The notes: generated by a model from the sequence alone, not told the origin. DNA of 64,000 nucleotides from Bacteroidota bacterium (GCA_016178785.1 JACOSO010000067.1:1-64000); one strand, 5' to 3'; shown: positions 1 to 8,300, counted from the stretch's first letter. Made by a program: numbers and translations.

Positions 1-156
1 CTTTAACGATATCTCTCTGACAATTCGAAGAGCACTAGAAAAAACACGAAAAAACAATCCCACCAAAACTAAAATTGCTCAAACTTCTTTTGAAATAGCC
101 CTGCAACAACTCGTTCAAAAAATTTAACCAGGTAACTTTTGTTTCAGGCTTTCTGT

Positions 157-164
157 TAACTTTG
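157..164 (+). promoter_or_regulatory. candidate -7 box for the T9SS surface protein
   Basis: TAACTTTG matches the Bacteroidota sigma-A -7 consensus TAnnTTTG and lies 57 bases before the ATG at 222. A TTTG at 138-141 could be the -33 element, but the spacing is shorter than usual. Nothing else recognisable was seen in bases 1-156. Confidence 0.4.
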
Positions 165-221
165 GTTTGTCTGTAGTTGCCGCGATTATTCGCGTTTAAC
201 ATTTCACTTTGCTTTTGATTT

Positions 222-1412
222 ATGAAATTGAAGACTTGCGTCTGCATAGCAGCATTCATTTTAATTTTTTCTAAAAGCTGGGGGCAAACTTTTCAAACAA
301 ATGGAGATTGGAACACTGCCTCTAATTGGAATCCCGCCAGCGTACCGAGTGGCACTGGAACAGATGTAACTGTAAATGCTAATCCAACCATTAGCCAAAG
401 TAATACCATTGGAAATATTACCGATGGTAATTCAGTAACTTATACTATTACTGGGAGTGGTAACCTTCAAGTTGGTGCATCGGGTACTCCCAAGAATATG
501 ACGTTTAACAACAACGGAACTGTCAATGTGAATAGCGGAGGCGTCTTAGAAATATGGGGGGACTTAATTGTAAATAATAACCTGACGTTAAATGTGGTTG
601 GTACTTTGATCGTCCATGGCAATGTGACCATGAACAACAATGCCGCTATCTCTGTGAGTGGAGGCGGTGGTATGACTGTGGACGGAAATCTTACCGGCCA
701 ACAGAATACGCACATCACTATTGACGGAAGCGGTAGCAGTCTGAATGTAACAGGTTCCTTGTCATTAGGTAGCGGAACGTCTAGCATTGACACCAGTAAC
801 GGAGGGGCTATAAATGCGGGAAGCTGTAGTTGTTCAAGCTGCGGGGGAGGACATGACTGTGGGAATGTTTTACCTGTGACTTTACTTTTTTTTAAAGGAA
901 TTGTAGCTCCCGAAAAGGTGAATCTGACTTGGTCCACTGCCTCCGAAATCAACTTTGATCATTTCGTTTTGGAGAAATCAAGCAATGGCTCACAATTTTC
1001 TGAAATCGCTCAAGTAAGGGGCTCGGGAACTAGCAACACGCGCAAAGATTATTCATACACTGACTACAATCCATATATCGGTCGTTCATACTATCGTCTT
1101 ACTTCTGTTGATTTTGATGGGTACACCGAAGTGTTCAACAACAATGTGGTGCGTGTATCTGTCAAGGAAGAGAAAAATTTCTACATCGCCCCTAACCCTA
1201 TCCGAGGACTTAGTCTAAAAGCAGGAATAAATTTTGATGCTTCAGAAACTCATCTGCTGATCTATGATAGAATGGGAGCTCTGGTTGGCAGATATAATGT
1301 TTCAGCCTCAGTGTTCGAATTGCAACTACCCATTTTACCAAATGGAGTTTATTTCGCTCAACTTCGTTCGGGTGAATTTACCAAGACGGTGAGGTTTGCC
1401 GTCAATCAATAA
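222..1412 (+). CDS. secreted T9SS surface protein with C-terminal sorting domain
   Basis: A 396-residue exported protein, probably cell-surface. Residues 1-21 form a signal peptide ending before QTFQ. Residues 30-205 are rich in Asn, Gly, Thr and Ser with regularly spaced Val/Ile, the pattern of a parallel beta-helix (seen as VNSGG, VHGNV, VDGNL). A Cys-rich patch (SCSCSSCGG, near residues 203-212) follows. Residues 320-396 read as a type A T9SS sorting domain: an APNP motif, a central LLIYDRMG strand, then LPNGVYFAQL and a basic TKTVRF end. This domain normally directs passage through the type IX pore and attachment to the surface. No enzyme domain is visible, so an adhesin or matrix role is inference. 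Its stop is 5 bases from the end of the convergent toxin remnant. Confidence 0.8.
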   Translation: MKLKTCVCIAAFILIFSKSWGQTFQTNGDWNTASNWNPASVPSGTGTDVTVNANPTISQSNTIGNITDGNSVTYTITGSGNLQVGASGTPKNMTFNNNGTVNVNSGGVLEIWGDLIVNNNLTLNVVGTLIVHGNVTMNNNAAISVSGGGGMTVDGNLTGQQNTHITIDGSGSSLNVTGSLSLGSGTSSIDTSNGGAINAGSCSCSSCGGGHDCGNVLPVTLLFFKGIVAPEKVNLTWSTASEINFDHFVLEKSSNGSQFSEIAQVRGSGTSNTRKDYSYTDYNPYIGRSYYRLTSVDFDGYTEVFNNNVVRVSVKEEKNFYIAPNPIRGLSLKAGINFDASETHLLIYDRMGALVGRYNVSASVFELQLPILPNGVYFAQLRSGEFTKTVRFAVNQ

Positions 1413-1417
1413 GATAA

Positions 1418-1714
1418 TTATTTAATCAACTTCTGAAGCGCAAAATCTCAGATGATGACTTCATCTTCATTGTCCACATTGGCCACCACGTATTTCTTTC
1501 TGAAATTTGCACAGCGGTATTCTTGCATAACCCAAACTAAATTCTTACAAGGTTTGTGTTTGATTTTCGGATACCAAGTGTCCCGAAGAAAAGAAAACAT
1601 TCATTGACAAAGTTCTTTGCCGTAACAGTCATTCCCTGCGATTCTATGAAAATAAGCGATGTGGGCTACTTCTTCTGAGGCTTTACTCAGAATGCTTACT
1701 TTGCGTTGTGCCAT
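1418..1714 (-). pseudogene. broken RelE/ParE-family toxin
   Basis: Reading the minus strand from the ATG at 1714 gives MAQRKVSILSKASEEVAHIAYF, the usual start of a ParE/RelE-like plasmid-stabilisation toxin. The frame then shifts near 1650 (continuing as IESQGMTVTAKNFVNECF) and again near 1573 (continuing as YPKIKHKPCKNLVWVMQEY and CANFRKKYVVANVDNEDEV). It ends across an in-frame TGA at 1448-1450 before DFALQKLIK and a TAA at 1418-1420. At least three independent lesions remove the single frame, so this is a decayed toxin rather than a sequencing slip. It overlaps the 3' end of the antitoxin gene by 19 bases, the normal layout of a toxin-antitoxin operon. Family assignment rests on pattern and neighbour only. 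Confidence 0.72.
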
Positions 1715-1875
1715 TTGTCAATAAGCGAGTAAGCCAGTTTTTTGCCTTCAGTAAGACTTAGTTTTCTGGCTGATGGAGTTTTGGCCGCAGCTTTTTCAAT
1801 TAATCGGTTATATTCTTTTTGCTCAACAACAACATATTTCTTTTTGTTGAGAACCAGCATCATGATTTCATTCAT
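1696..1875 (-). CDS. small antitoxin-like protein, partner of a dead toxin
   Basis: A 59-residue protein from the ATG at 1875 (an upstream TTG at 1890 is possible). It starts MNEIMMLVLNKKKYVVVEQ and has a charged, helical C-terminal half (TEGKKLAYSLIDKW). Size, composition and position directly upstream of a ParE-like remnant fit a short antitoxin: an N-terminal DNA-binding or dimer strand and a C-terminal toxin-wrapping helix. The frame is intact while the toxin is broken, so it is either on its way to decay or kept as an anti-addiction or regulatory remnant. Exact family not established. Confidence 0.55.
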   Translation of the reverse strand: MNEIMMLVLNKKKYVVVEQKEYNRLIEKAAAKTPSARKLSLTEGKKLAYSLIDKWHNAK

Positions 1876-1917
1876 TTTGATACTAAGCAAATATGCAAAT
1901 TGGTTTCAGTATTTATT

Positions 1918-2841
1918 TTAGGCTGCTCCAGCCAAAAGGTACAACACAGCCATTCGAACCGCTACTCCGTTCTCTACTTGATCTAAGATGATTGAGTGAT
2001 GAGAGTCGGCAGCATCGCTGGTGAGTTCCACTCCACGATTGATTGGCCCCGGGTGCATGAGCACAATTTCTTTGTCGAGATCATCAAGCATTTTTTTGTT
2101 GATGCCATAGTAAAGTGTGTATTCTCTAAGGGAAGGGAAATATTTCAGTTGCTGTCGCTCCAATTGAATTCGCAATACGTTTGCTACATCGCACCAATCG
2201 AGCGCTTTTTGAACTTCAAGCTCAACTTCTACTCCAAGTGAAGAAATGAATTTCGGAATCAGGGTAGGCGGGCCGCACACCATCACTTCGGCACCTAATT
2301 TTTTTAAAGCGAAAATATTGGAAAGTGCAACGCGCGAATGAAGAATATCGCCAATAATTGCGATCTTCTTTCCCTCCACACTTCCGAGCTTTTCGCGAAT
2401 AGAAAATGTATCGAGCAAGGCTTGCGTTGGATGCTCATGTGTGCCATCTCCTGCATTGACAATGTTTGCCTTGATGTGTTTCGATAAAAAGTGCGGAGCC
2501 CCGGCACTTGCATGGCGCATCACCACCATATCCACTTTCATGGCAAGAATATTATTTACCGTATCTAGAAGGGTCTCTCCTTTTTTTACACTGCTACCGG
2601 ATGCAGAGAAATTTACAACGTCAGCAGAAAGTCTTTTCTCAGCCAATTCAAAGGAAAGCCTTGTACGTGTTGAATTTTCAAAAAAGACATTAGCAATCGT
2701 TACATCCCGAAGTGAAGGCACTTTTTTGATCGGGCGGTTAATAACGTCTTTAAAATTGTCTGCAGTTTCAAAAATAAGTTCGATGTCCTGACGGGTGATG
2801 TCTTTGATTCCGAGTAAGTGCCGTTGGCTTAGTTTCGACAT
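1918..2841 (-). CDS. pyrB: aspartate carbamoyltransferase catalytic chain
   Basis: 307 residues, the usual length for the catalytic chain. It condenses carbamoyl phosphate with L-aspartate to N-carbamoyl-aspartate, the committed step of pyrimidine synthesis, in the cytoplasm. The carbamoyl-phosphate loop STRTR is at residues 57-61 inside FFENSTRTRLSFE, and the aspartate-side HPGPINRG motif is at 263-270. A middle VVMRHAS segment and HPTQALLD are also present. The gene follows pyrR with a single base between stop and start, so the two are co-transcribed and probably translationally coupled. No pyrI regulatory chain is adjacent. Confidence 0.97.
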   Translation of the reverse strand: MSKLSQRHLLGIKDITRQDIELIFETADNFKDVINRPIKKVPSLRDVTIANVFFENSTRTRLSFELAEKRLSADVVNFSASGSSVKKGETLLDTVNNILAMKVDMVVMRHASAGAPHFLSKHIKANIVNAGDGTHEHPTQALLDTFSIREKLGSVEGKKIAIIGDILHSRVALSNIFALKKLGAEVMVCGPPTLIPKFISSLGVEVELEVQKALDWCDVANVLRIQLERQQLKYFPSLREYTLYYGINKKMLDDLDKEIVLMHPGPINRGVELTSDAADSHHSIILDQVENGVAVRMAVLYLLAGAA

Positions 2842-2842
2842 G

Positions 2843-3382
2843 CTATTCCTTATTGATTAACCAGATTTTATTTTGTTTGTGACCTTGAGCCTGTAATTCT
2901 ACCAGCACTTTTTGATTGTCGTGTGTGTCTACATATTTTCCAACATAATCTGCTGCAATCGGCAAATCTCTTGTAGACTTACGATCGACCAGCACAAGTA
3001 ATTCTACTTTTGCAGGTCTTCCAAAAGAAATCATGGCATCGAGCGCTGCACGCACCGTGCGACCAGTGAAAAGCACATCATCGATGAGCACTACATCCTT
3101 GCCTTCAATAGCGAAATCAACGCGGGTCTCGTAAGCTTTCGCTGGTGTATCACGCCTCCGAAAGTCATCACGATGAAAAGTGGCATCGAGGTAGCCAAGC
3201 GGGACGGAGACTTTTAGAGACTTGAGTTTTTGATGAATCAGTTCAGCGAGGAAAATACCGCGGGGCTGCAGGCCGAGGATTACACAATTACTAAAATCAG
3301 TGTGGTTTTCAATGAGTTGCTGGCAAAGGCGGCTAAGAGTGATGTCGAGTTGCTTGGAATCGAGGATCAGTTTTTTCTGCAT
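2843..3382 (-). CDS. pyrR: PyrR-type bifunctional pyrimidine regulator / uracil phosphoribosyltransferase
   Basis: 179 residues from the ATG at 3382; an upstream TTG at 3412 is less likely because the family begins here and is about 180 residues long. The type I phosphoribosyltransferase PRPP loop VVLIDDVLFTGRT lies at residues 97-109, and the flanking GLQPRG and TFHRDDFRRR segments are typical of PyrR. In Firmicutes PyrR binds pyr mRNA to promote attenuation and also makes UMP from uracil. Whether it regulates RNA in this lineage is not shown; no attenuator is obvious upstream. It forms a two-gene operon with pyrB. Confidence 0.9.
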   Translation of the reverse strand: MQKKLILDSKQLDITLSRLCQQLIENHTDFSNCVILGLQPRGIFLAELIHQKLKSLKVSVPLGYLDATFHRDDFRRRDTPAKAYETRVDFAIEGKDVVLIDDVLFTGRTVRAALDAMISFGRPAKVELLVLVDRKSTRDLPIAADYVGKYVDTHDNQKVLVELQAQGHKQNKIWLINKE

Positions 3383-3675
3383 GCCAGCGCGAAAATACAG
3401 GAAATTAGTCAATAGTCCATAGCTGATGATTGATGGATTTAGTCCATAAGTTGTTAGTCCATTGTCTTAGTTAGGCTTGAATTGCAAACGTTGCCGAGAA
3501 ACTTTCTAATCGCGATCGGATGATATGTCAGTTTTAACGCGCAAAAATTTCAATCTCAATCGAATCAATTTATGCAAACGATTTTTTGTTTTAAAAAACA
3601 AGTTTACTTACAACTTCAAGACTTGCGGCACCCGTTGCCCGTATCTTTGCATCAGAAAATAAAAGAAAGAAAATC
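3383..3675. other. intergenic region with low-complexity 'tagtccat' repeat
   Basis: The divergent spacer between pyrR and the small secreted protein gene. Bases 3411-3470 hold degenerate repeats of the word tagtccat/gattgatgg, a low-complexity family also seen at 35897-35970 and 58879-58970. A TATTTTCG box on the minus strand near 3393-3400 could be the pyrR -7 element. No further gene is visible. Confidence 0.5.
3623..3649 (+). promoter_or_regulatory. Bacteroidota-type promoter for the small secreted protein
   Basis: A perfect -7 box TATCTTTG at 3642-3649 has a TTG at 3623-3625 as a candidate -33 element, with a 16-base spacer (slightly short). The ATG follows 26 bases later. Confidence 0.6.
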
Positions 3676-4095
3676 ATGAAAACGAAAAACACAGTATTGA
3701 CTTTAGTGGCGATTGTTATAAGTGCGTTTGCATTTGCAGCGAATCCTTCAAAGATGGCGGTAATCAGCCAACAAAAATCAGGAACATTCAGACTTATTTA
3801 TGAAGGTGCAACGGCAGGAAAAGTGACCCTGAAAATTTATGACAGCTCAGGAACAACATCCTTCAAAGCTTTGCACGTTTGCAAATTGACGGAAGGAAAA
3901 TACCTCGTATCGATTTCCAGTGACGGAGCAGAAGAGATCAACATCCGCATTTTTGACAACGATAACAATCTAGTTCACAATGAAAACCGCACTGTTAATG
4001 GTGATCTTGGGGTGGTTTATAATTTGAAAGAAATTGGAGGAAAACCCGTGTTTATGATTAGCAATGGCACTGGTAAAAATCAGACGATTAAATAA
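3676..4095 (+). CDS. small secreted beta-rich protein of unknown function
   Basis: 139 residues with a clear signal peptide (residues 1-21, ending FAFAA). The mature part alternates short beta strands (FRLIYEG, KVTLKIYDS, YLVSISS) and ends with VVYNLKEIGG. A 193-residue relative lies at 30010-30591 and shares the order SGxxxLxIxD, EGxYxVxxxS, FDxxxxLVYNE and YNLKEI, so the two are paralogues. Such proteins are common in Cytophagales periplasm as fibronectin-like or C2-like folds; function unknown. It is a single-gene unit with its own promoter (3623-3649) and terminator (4118-4146). Confidence 0.7.
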   Translation: MKTKNTVLTLVAIVISAFAFAANPSKMAVISQQKSGTFRLIYEGATAGKVTLKIYDSSGTTSFKALHVCKLTEGKYLVSISSDGAEEINIRIFDNDNNLVHNENRTVNGDLGVVYNLKEIGGKPVFMISNGTGKNQTIK

Positions 4096-4117
4096 TCGTT
4101 GAAGTATTTTTCAAAGG

Positions 4118-4146
4118 AGACTGTCTCAAAAGGACAGTCTTTTTTG
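4118..4146 (+). terminator. intrinsic terminator of small secreted protein gene
   Basis: A perfect 8-bp stem AGACTGTC/GACAGTCT with a 7-base loop is followed by five further T residues. Confidence 0.85.
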
Positions 4147-4251
4147 TTGCTCAACACAATTCATTTGGGCCACGAACCTTGGCCTTAAAGGGCGAAGAAG
4201 AAATGATAGAACTTTTTAGACCTGTTAAGCATCTTGACCAAAACCAGATCA

Positions 4252-5100
4252 ATGAGCGCACTAACCAGAATTGCATTTTTGTTAATTATTTTTTTGTGCG
4301 GCTGTTCGCCAAAAAACAAGAAAGAGGATAATCATGAAGCCCATATAAAATTCATTCAGTATTCGGAATCGGTGAAAGACACATTTTACATCGACATCCA
4401 ACTCCCGGCAGCGTATTTTAAAAACCCTGACAAGAAATATCCAACCGCATATTTGGTAGATGGGAATTTTTATTTCCCAATGATGTCGGCAATTAAGGAG
4501 CAATATGAATTTACCGGCCTAATGAAATCAGTAATTTTAGTCGGCATTGGATACAAGTCTTTCCAAATGATGGATTCACTGAGAGTAAGAGATTATTTGT
4601 ACCCTAGGGCACTTCCTTCTGATGAAGTTATTACCGATGGCGGAGCACAAAAATTTTTAGATTTCATCACCCAAGAACTAATACCAAAAGTTGATGCGGA
4701 ATATAGAACTGAAAAAGATAACAAGGCCTTACTCGGTCATTCGTTTGGAGGTTATTTTGTGCTGTACAGCTTACTTCATCAGTTGCAGAACAAAAGAAAT
4801 GACTTCAGAACTTTCATTTCCGCGAGTCCGTCATTGTGGTACAACAATTTTTATTTAAACCAATTGCCGGATTTGTTGGGCAAGAACCAACAGGACCTGA
4901 ATGTCTTTGTAAGTGTTGGTGGCAAAGAAGACCCGGTTTGGTCAGTCAAACCAGTAACCGATTTATCAGACAAGGTTCAAGAGAAAAGAATTAAAGGGTT
5001 ACAATTTCAAAGCAGGGTCTACAATCATTTGAACCATATGGATGTGGCAGTACTAGCGTTTACAATGGGCCTTCAGGGGTTTATGGGGGAAGGAAAATGA
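4252..5100 (+). CDS. lipoprotein alpha/beta-hydrolase (putative esterase family)
   Basis: 282 residues from the ATG at 4252; the TTG at 4234 would add residues before an otherwise well-placed signal. The signal ends in a lipobox LCGC with Cys18, so the protein is probably lipid-anchored in the envelope. The fold is the esterase-D/enterochelin-esterase type: YLVDGNFYF near residue 70 (oxyanion strand), nucleophile elbow GHSFGG with Ser164, and a late NHLNHMD segment with the likely catalytic His. An acidic residue near the GGKEDP segment could complete the triad. Substrate unknown; relatives cleave siderophores or acyl esters. It stands alone, and no siderophore genes are nearby. Confidence 0.8.
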   Translation: MSALTRIAFLLIIFLCGCSPKNKKEDNHEAHIKFIQYSESVKDTFYIDIQLPAAYFKNPDKKYPTAYLVDGNFYFPMMSAIKEQYEFTGLMKSVILVGIGYKSFQMMDSLRVRDYLYPRALPSDEVITDGGAQKFLDFITQELIPKVDAEYRTEKDNKALLGHSFGGYFVLYSLLHQLQNKRNDFRTFISASPSLWYNNFYLNQLPDLLGKNQQDLNVFVSVGGKEDPVWSVKPVTDLSDKVQEKRIKGLQFQSRVYNHLNHMDVAVLAFTMGLQGFMGEGK

Positions 5101-5129
5101 GCACAGCTTTTGGGCAGGGATGAGCCCTA

Positions 5130-5144
5130 TGGCCGCCTCGGCCA
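5130..5144. repeat. short GC-rich palindrome downstream of esterase gene
   Basis: TGGCCG-cct-CGGCCA forms a perfect 6-bp hairpin in an A+T-rich spacer. There is no T-run, so it is not a classical intrinsic terminator. Confidence 0.4.
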
Positions 5145-5294
5145 GCCCCCATAATTTGCTAAAGCTTCTTATGGAACGCCTAAATCGAGCAGATTCGTAA
5201 CTTTAGAAAAGATGGGCAGGCAGTTTGTATAATTCTTTGTTTTCCCGATATTTGCACTCCCTTTTTAAGGAAAGGCTCATTTAAAACGATTTTT

Positions 5295-5540
5295 ATGGCA
5301 ATGGTTTGTGAAATTTCGGGCAAAAGACCACGCGTAGGCAATAACGTGTCGCACGCCAATAACAAGACCAAACGCAGGTTTTACCCCAATCTTCAGACAA
5401 AGAAGTTCTTTGTACCTGAGGAAAATAATTGGATCACGTTGAAGGTGTCTACTAAAGTGATCAAAACGATCAATTCAAAAGGCATCAGTGCCGTGATCAA
5501 AGAAGCACGCGAAAAAGGAACGCTGACCGCCAACATTTAA
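5295..5540 (+). CDS. rpmB: 50S ribosomal protein L28
   Basis: 81 residues beginning MAMVCEISGKRPRVGNNVSH, the standard L28 start, with the NKTKRRFYPNLQ core that contacts 23S rRNA. It heads the rpmB-rpmG-DUF4295-ftsY block typical of Bacteroidota; 12 bases separate it from rpmG, so they share a transcript. An A+T-rich stretch at 5228-5260 probably carries the promoter, but no perfect TAnnTTTG box was found. Confidence 0.97.
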   Translation: MAMVCEISGKRPRVGNNVSHANNKTKRRFYPNLQTKKFFVPEENNWITLKVSTKVIKTINSKGISAVIKEAREKGTLTANI

Positions 5541-5552
5541 AAAATTTAGACC

Positions 5553-5735
5553 ATGGCAAAGAAAGGAAACCGCATTCAGGTGATTTTGGAATGCACTGAG
5601 CATAAAAACAGTGGCATGCCCGGCATGAGCCGTTACATCACCACCAAAAACCGCAAAAACACTACGGAGCGTATTGAACTTAAGAAATACAACTCGGTGT
5701 TGAAAAAAATGACTCTTCACAAAGAAATTAAGTAA
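5553..5735 (+). CDS. rpmG: 50S ribosomal protein L33
   Basis: 60 residues, [18 protein letters not shown] onward, ending in the [18 protein letters not shown] tail of L33. The cysteine pairs of the zinc-binding L33 form are absent: only one Cys (ECTEH) remains, so this is the zinc-independent type. It follows rpmB by 12 bases. Confidence 0.96.
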   Translation: MAKKGNRIQVILECTEHKNSGMPGMSRYITTKNRKNTTERIELKKYNSVLKKMTLHKEIK

Positions 5736-5826
5736 CGTTATCCGTTATTGGTTATTCGTTAATTGAGAAGAAATAACCATAGCCGTAACGAATAACTAAG
5801 ATCGATTAACTAATAACGAAAAGACA

Positions 5827-5985
5827 ATGGCAAAGAAAGTAGTTGCATCGCTTAAGAAAACAGACGGCAAGAACTATGCAAAAGTGATTCGTGCTGTGAA
5901 GTCGGAGAAAACTGGCGCGTACATCTTCAAAGAAGAGATCGTAGCTGCCGACTTAGTGAAAGAAACGTTGGCTAAAAAGGGCTAA
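5827..5985 (+). CDS. DUF4295 small basic protein
   Basis: 52 residues (MAKKVVASLKKTDGKNYAKV... ending ETLAKKG). This is the small Lys-rich DUF4295 protein that sits directly after rpmG in Bacteroidota genomes; its size, charge and position suggest a ribosome-associated role, but the function is unproven. The 91-base gap from rpmG holds low-complexity words (taacgaataac and its reverse). An intrinsic terminator follows at 6008. Confidence 0.9.
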   Translation: MAKKVVASLKKTDGKNYAKVIRAVKSEKTGAYIFKEEIVAADLVKETLAKKG

Positions 5986-6007
5986 GCCTTTTGCAGCTTT
6001 GAAATTG

Positions 6008-6033
6008 AAGAGTCCCCGTGCGGGACTTTTTTA
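6008..6033 (+). terminator. intrinsic terminator of the rpmB-rpmG-DUF4295 operon
   Basis: Stem AGTCCC/GGGACT, extended by A/T and G/T pairs, has a 5-base loop and is followed by a run of six T. It separates the ribosomal protein genes from ftsY. Confidence 0.8.
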
Positions 6034-6075
6034 TTTAGGATATTACTGATTAACCTTACGGGTTTAGTCAAAAAT

Positions 6076-6105
6076 AACCGCGAAGGCGCGGAGACGCAAA
6101 GAGAA
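6076..6105. repeat. 'cgcgaaggcgcggagacgcaaag' type interspersed repeat
   Basis: A purine-rich word of the form CGC(G/A)AAGGCGCGGAGACGCAAAG sits 16 bases before ftsY. I recognise similar words from intergenic regions of several bacterial groups, from memory only. It is more GC-rich than its surroundings. Confidence 0.35.
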
Positions 6106-6120
6106 AAATAGTTTTAAACT

Positions 6121-7080
6121 ATGGCCTTTCTAAGTAACATATTCTCAAAAGAAAAAAAAGAATCGCTCGATCACGGCTTGCAGAAGTCGAAGGAGAGTTT
6201 CTTTGGAAAATTGGGAAAGGCATTGGTAGGTAAGTCTACCGTTGATGATGAAGTGCTCGACCATTTAGAAGAGATTCTGATTTCATCGGATGTGGGCGTT
6301 GACACTACACTGAAGATCATCAAGCGAATTCAGGACCGGGTGGCAAAAGATAAATACTTAGGCGCCAGTGAACTCGATCGGATTTTGAAAGAAGAAATCG
6401 CCTCTCTCCTCTCTGAAAGCAACAGCGCTTCTATTGAAGGCGATTTTGAAACACCTTCAAATACTAAGCCTTACGTGCTAATGGTAGTTGGTGTGAACGG
6501 GGTGGGAAAGACCACAACGATCGGGAAACTTTCAGCCCAGTTCAAAAAGAACGGTAAAAACGTGGTGCTTGGCGCGGCCGATACTTTTCGCGCAGCCGCT
6601 GTAGACCAACTAAAACTTTGGGGTGAACGGAACGGTGTTCCGGTTATTTCGAAAGGCATGAATACTGATCCGTCAGCCGTTGCTTTTGAGACCGTACAAA
6701 GGGGAGTGGAACTTGGCTCAGATGTGATCATCATCGACACGGCTGGCCGTTTGCATACTAAAACCAACCTGATGAATGAGCTCTCGAAAATTAAACGTTC
6801 GATTGAGAAGGTTTTGCCGGGCGCACCTCACGATGTGCTTCTAGTGCTTGATGGAAGCACCGGGCAAAATGCAGTGATTCAAGCGCGCGAATTCACAAAG
6901 GCAACCGAAGTTACTTGTATGGCCATAACCAAACTGGATGGCACTGCCAAGGGCGGGGTTGTGATTGGCATTTCTGATGAATTCAAAATTCCAGTAAAAT
7001 ACATTGGCGTTGGCGAGAAGGTAGATGACCTGCAACTGTTCAATAAGACCGAGTTTGTCGATTCGCTATTTAAAAAGTGA
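6121..7080 (+). CDS. ftsY: signal recognition particle receptor FtsY
   Basis: 319 residues. This SRP-type GTPase docks the SRP-ribosome complex at the inner membrane so that membrane proteins are inserted co-translationally. Domains: a short acidic/basic N-region (1-40), a four-helix N domain (to about 110), then the NG GTPase with P-loop GVNGVGKT (124-131), DTFRAAA (154-160), DTAGR (206-210) and TKLDGTAKGG (270-279). The long acidic A domain of enterobacterial FtsY is absent, as is usual in Bacteroidota. It follows the ribosomal cluster but is separated by a terminator, so it probably has its own promoter. Confidence 0.97.
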   Translation: MAFLSNIFSKEKKESLDHGLQKSKESFFGKLGKALVGKSTVDDEVLDHLEEILISSDVGVDTTLKIIKRIQDRVAKDKYLGASELDRILKEEIASLLSESNSASIEGDFETPSNTKPYVLMVVGVNGVGKTTTIGKLSAQFKKNGKNVVLGAADTFRAAAVDQLKLWGERNGVPVISKGMNTDPSAVAFETVQRGVELGSDVIIIDTAGRLHTKTNLMNELSKIKRSIEKVLPGAPHDVLLVLDGSTGQNAVIQAREFTKATEVTCMAITKLDGTAKGGVVIGISDEFKIPVKYIGVGEKVDDLQLFNKTEFVDSLFKK

Positions 7081-7129
7081 TAATTTCTGATTGCCGAATT
7101 TTCTGACTGCAGAGGTCTGTAGAGAAGAA

Positions 7130-7840
7130 TTATTTCACTACGGGTTTATTCTTCTTCCAGGCAAATCGCCAGAACACTTGATAATTGAATCCCCACCAGG
7201 GTTTGTTCGAAATTATTCCGTAACCTGGCATGTCGTAGGTTGCTAAAGACGGATCGTTGCCCTTTGTGCCGGGTGCAAACTTTATGCGTGCTGTGTAACC
7301 CATCCATAATCCTTTCCAAATTTTTACTCGCAAGCCGGAGGTCAGTTCGGCCCAACCTCCGCTTACGTTTGCATTCTTTACCTGATAAGGAGCCGCTACA
7401 TATATTTTATTAGATGTGGTATCTAGATAGTTCAATGATTCATGAAATAGTGACCGCCCATACCTAAAGCCAAAGAAAAACATATTTTTATCCGGGTCTT
7501 TGCCGAGTAAGTTTATGTCGGCTCCTATCCGGAAATAATTTCCGCCATTGGAATATTCGCCATTACTGAGAACAATTTTTTTTGACCATGAGCCGATGTC
7601 AGCAGCGAGGTAATAGTTTGCAAAATCAACGTCCCCGTTTACTTCCCAACCCTTAAAAGTTTTTCCCGCAAAAGTTTTCCCGAGGTCAATCAAATCTGTG
7701 CCTACTCGAATGCCTGTTGGAGCAAAATCTTTTTTTGGTTTCGCGACTTTCTTTGGCGTTTCCTTGGCTTGAGAAAAACTGAAGCTACAGATCAGCAGCA
7801 GAAAAATTATACTAATAAAATATCTGAAAGTTGAGTGCAT
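7130..7840 (-). CDS. DUF6048 outer-membrane beta-barrel protein
   Basis: 236 residues with a signal peptide (1-23, ending FSFSQ). The Lys/Pro-rich segment after it (KETPKKVAKPKK) precedes a series of amphipathic strands with aromatic girdle residues (GIRVGTDLIDLG, FANYYLAADIG, MFFFGFRYGRS, GLWMGYTARIKF) and a last strand ending in WRFAWKK. The pattern fits an outer-membrane barrel; I recognise it as the DUF6048 family. It overlaps the upstream DUF6452 gene by 29 bases, so the two are translationally coupled. Function unknown. Confidence 0.75.
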   Translation of the reverse strand: MHSTFRYFISIIFLLLICSFSFSQAKETPKKVAKPKKDFAPTGIRVGTDLIDLGKTFAGKTFKGWEVNGDVDFANYYLAADIGSWSKKIVLSNGEYSNGGNYFRIGADINLLGKDPDKNMFFFGFRYGRSLFHESLNYLDTTSNKIYVAAPYQVKNANVSGGWAELTSGLRVKIWKGLWMGYTARIKFAPGTKGNDPSLATYDMPGYGIISNKPWWGFNYQVFWRFAWKKNKPVVK

Positions 7841-8300
7841 AAGCTGTTATCGCTGAACTGTTGGGATCCTTGAGCAGATTTGTATTGAAAATCTTGATTT
7901 GAGTACTGTCCAAGCTGGTCTTCTTTAAGATTTTTAAATTTCGATAATACGTGTATGCTCCACAATCTTTCGTAATCACCTTGCCTTGTCTGTCATAGCC
8001 AAGTTGAAGAGTATCGGTAGCGATTGAATTGTCAGGCTTGACTCTTTTAAAAATGAACTGTGTAGAATCCGAGTTGGTGTCTAATGGCAACAAAAAGTTG
8101 GCTGTAGAAGATTTGAGTGTAAAAATAACATCAGTTCCTGACACCACAATCGAATTGAACGTAATAAGTGTATCCAGCTTGCTATTCGATCGTTTTTTAA
8201 ACTGAATGTGAAGCTGATTTGTGGCACTGATCAGGCAATCACCCTCGCTGAAGCAACCGGCAAAGAGCGTGCAGAGAAAAAAAGGAAAAATGTATTTCAT
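7812..8300 (-). CDS. DUF6452 lipoprotein
   Basis: 162 residues from the ATG at 8300. The signal ends in a lipobox FAGC (Cys near residue 15) followed by FSEGDC, so it is probably lipidated. The mature part is a beta sandwich (LHIQFKKRS, DVIFTLKSS, TQFIFKRV) and contains the DCGAYTYYRNLKI segment typical of DUF6452. This gene and DUF6048 usually sit together, suggesting a shared envelope role; the function is not known. It diverges from rimO across a 70-base spacer. Confidence 0.75.
   Translation of the reverse strand: MKYIFPFFLCTLFAGCFSEGDCLISATNQLHIQFKKRSNSKLDTLITFNSIVVSGTDVIFTLKSSTANFLLPLDTNSDSTQFIFKRVKPDNSIATDTLQLGYDRQGKVITKDCGAYTYYRNLKILKKTSLDSTQIKIFNTNLLKDPNSSAITAYALNFQIFY

Noticed and set aside
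35-259. 74-codon minus-strand frame at the window start
   Set aside because: Overlaps the T9SS promoter and signal peptide region; composition is low-complexity and no family is recognised.
467-952. 161-codon minus-strand frame opposite the T9SS gene
   Set aside because: Shadow of the well-supported T9SS coding frame, Pro/Leu-rich without a domain.
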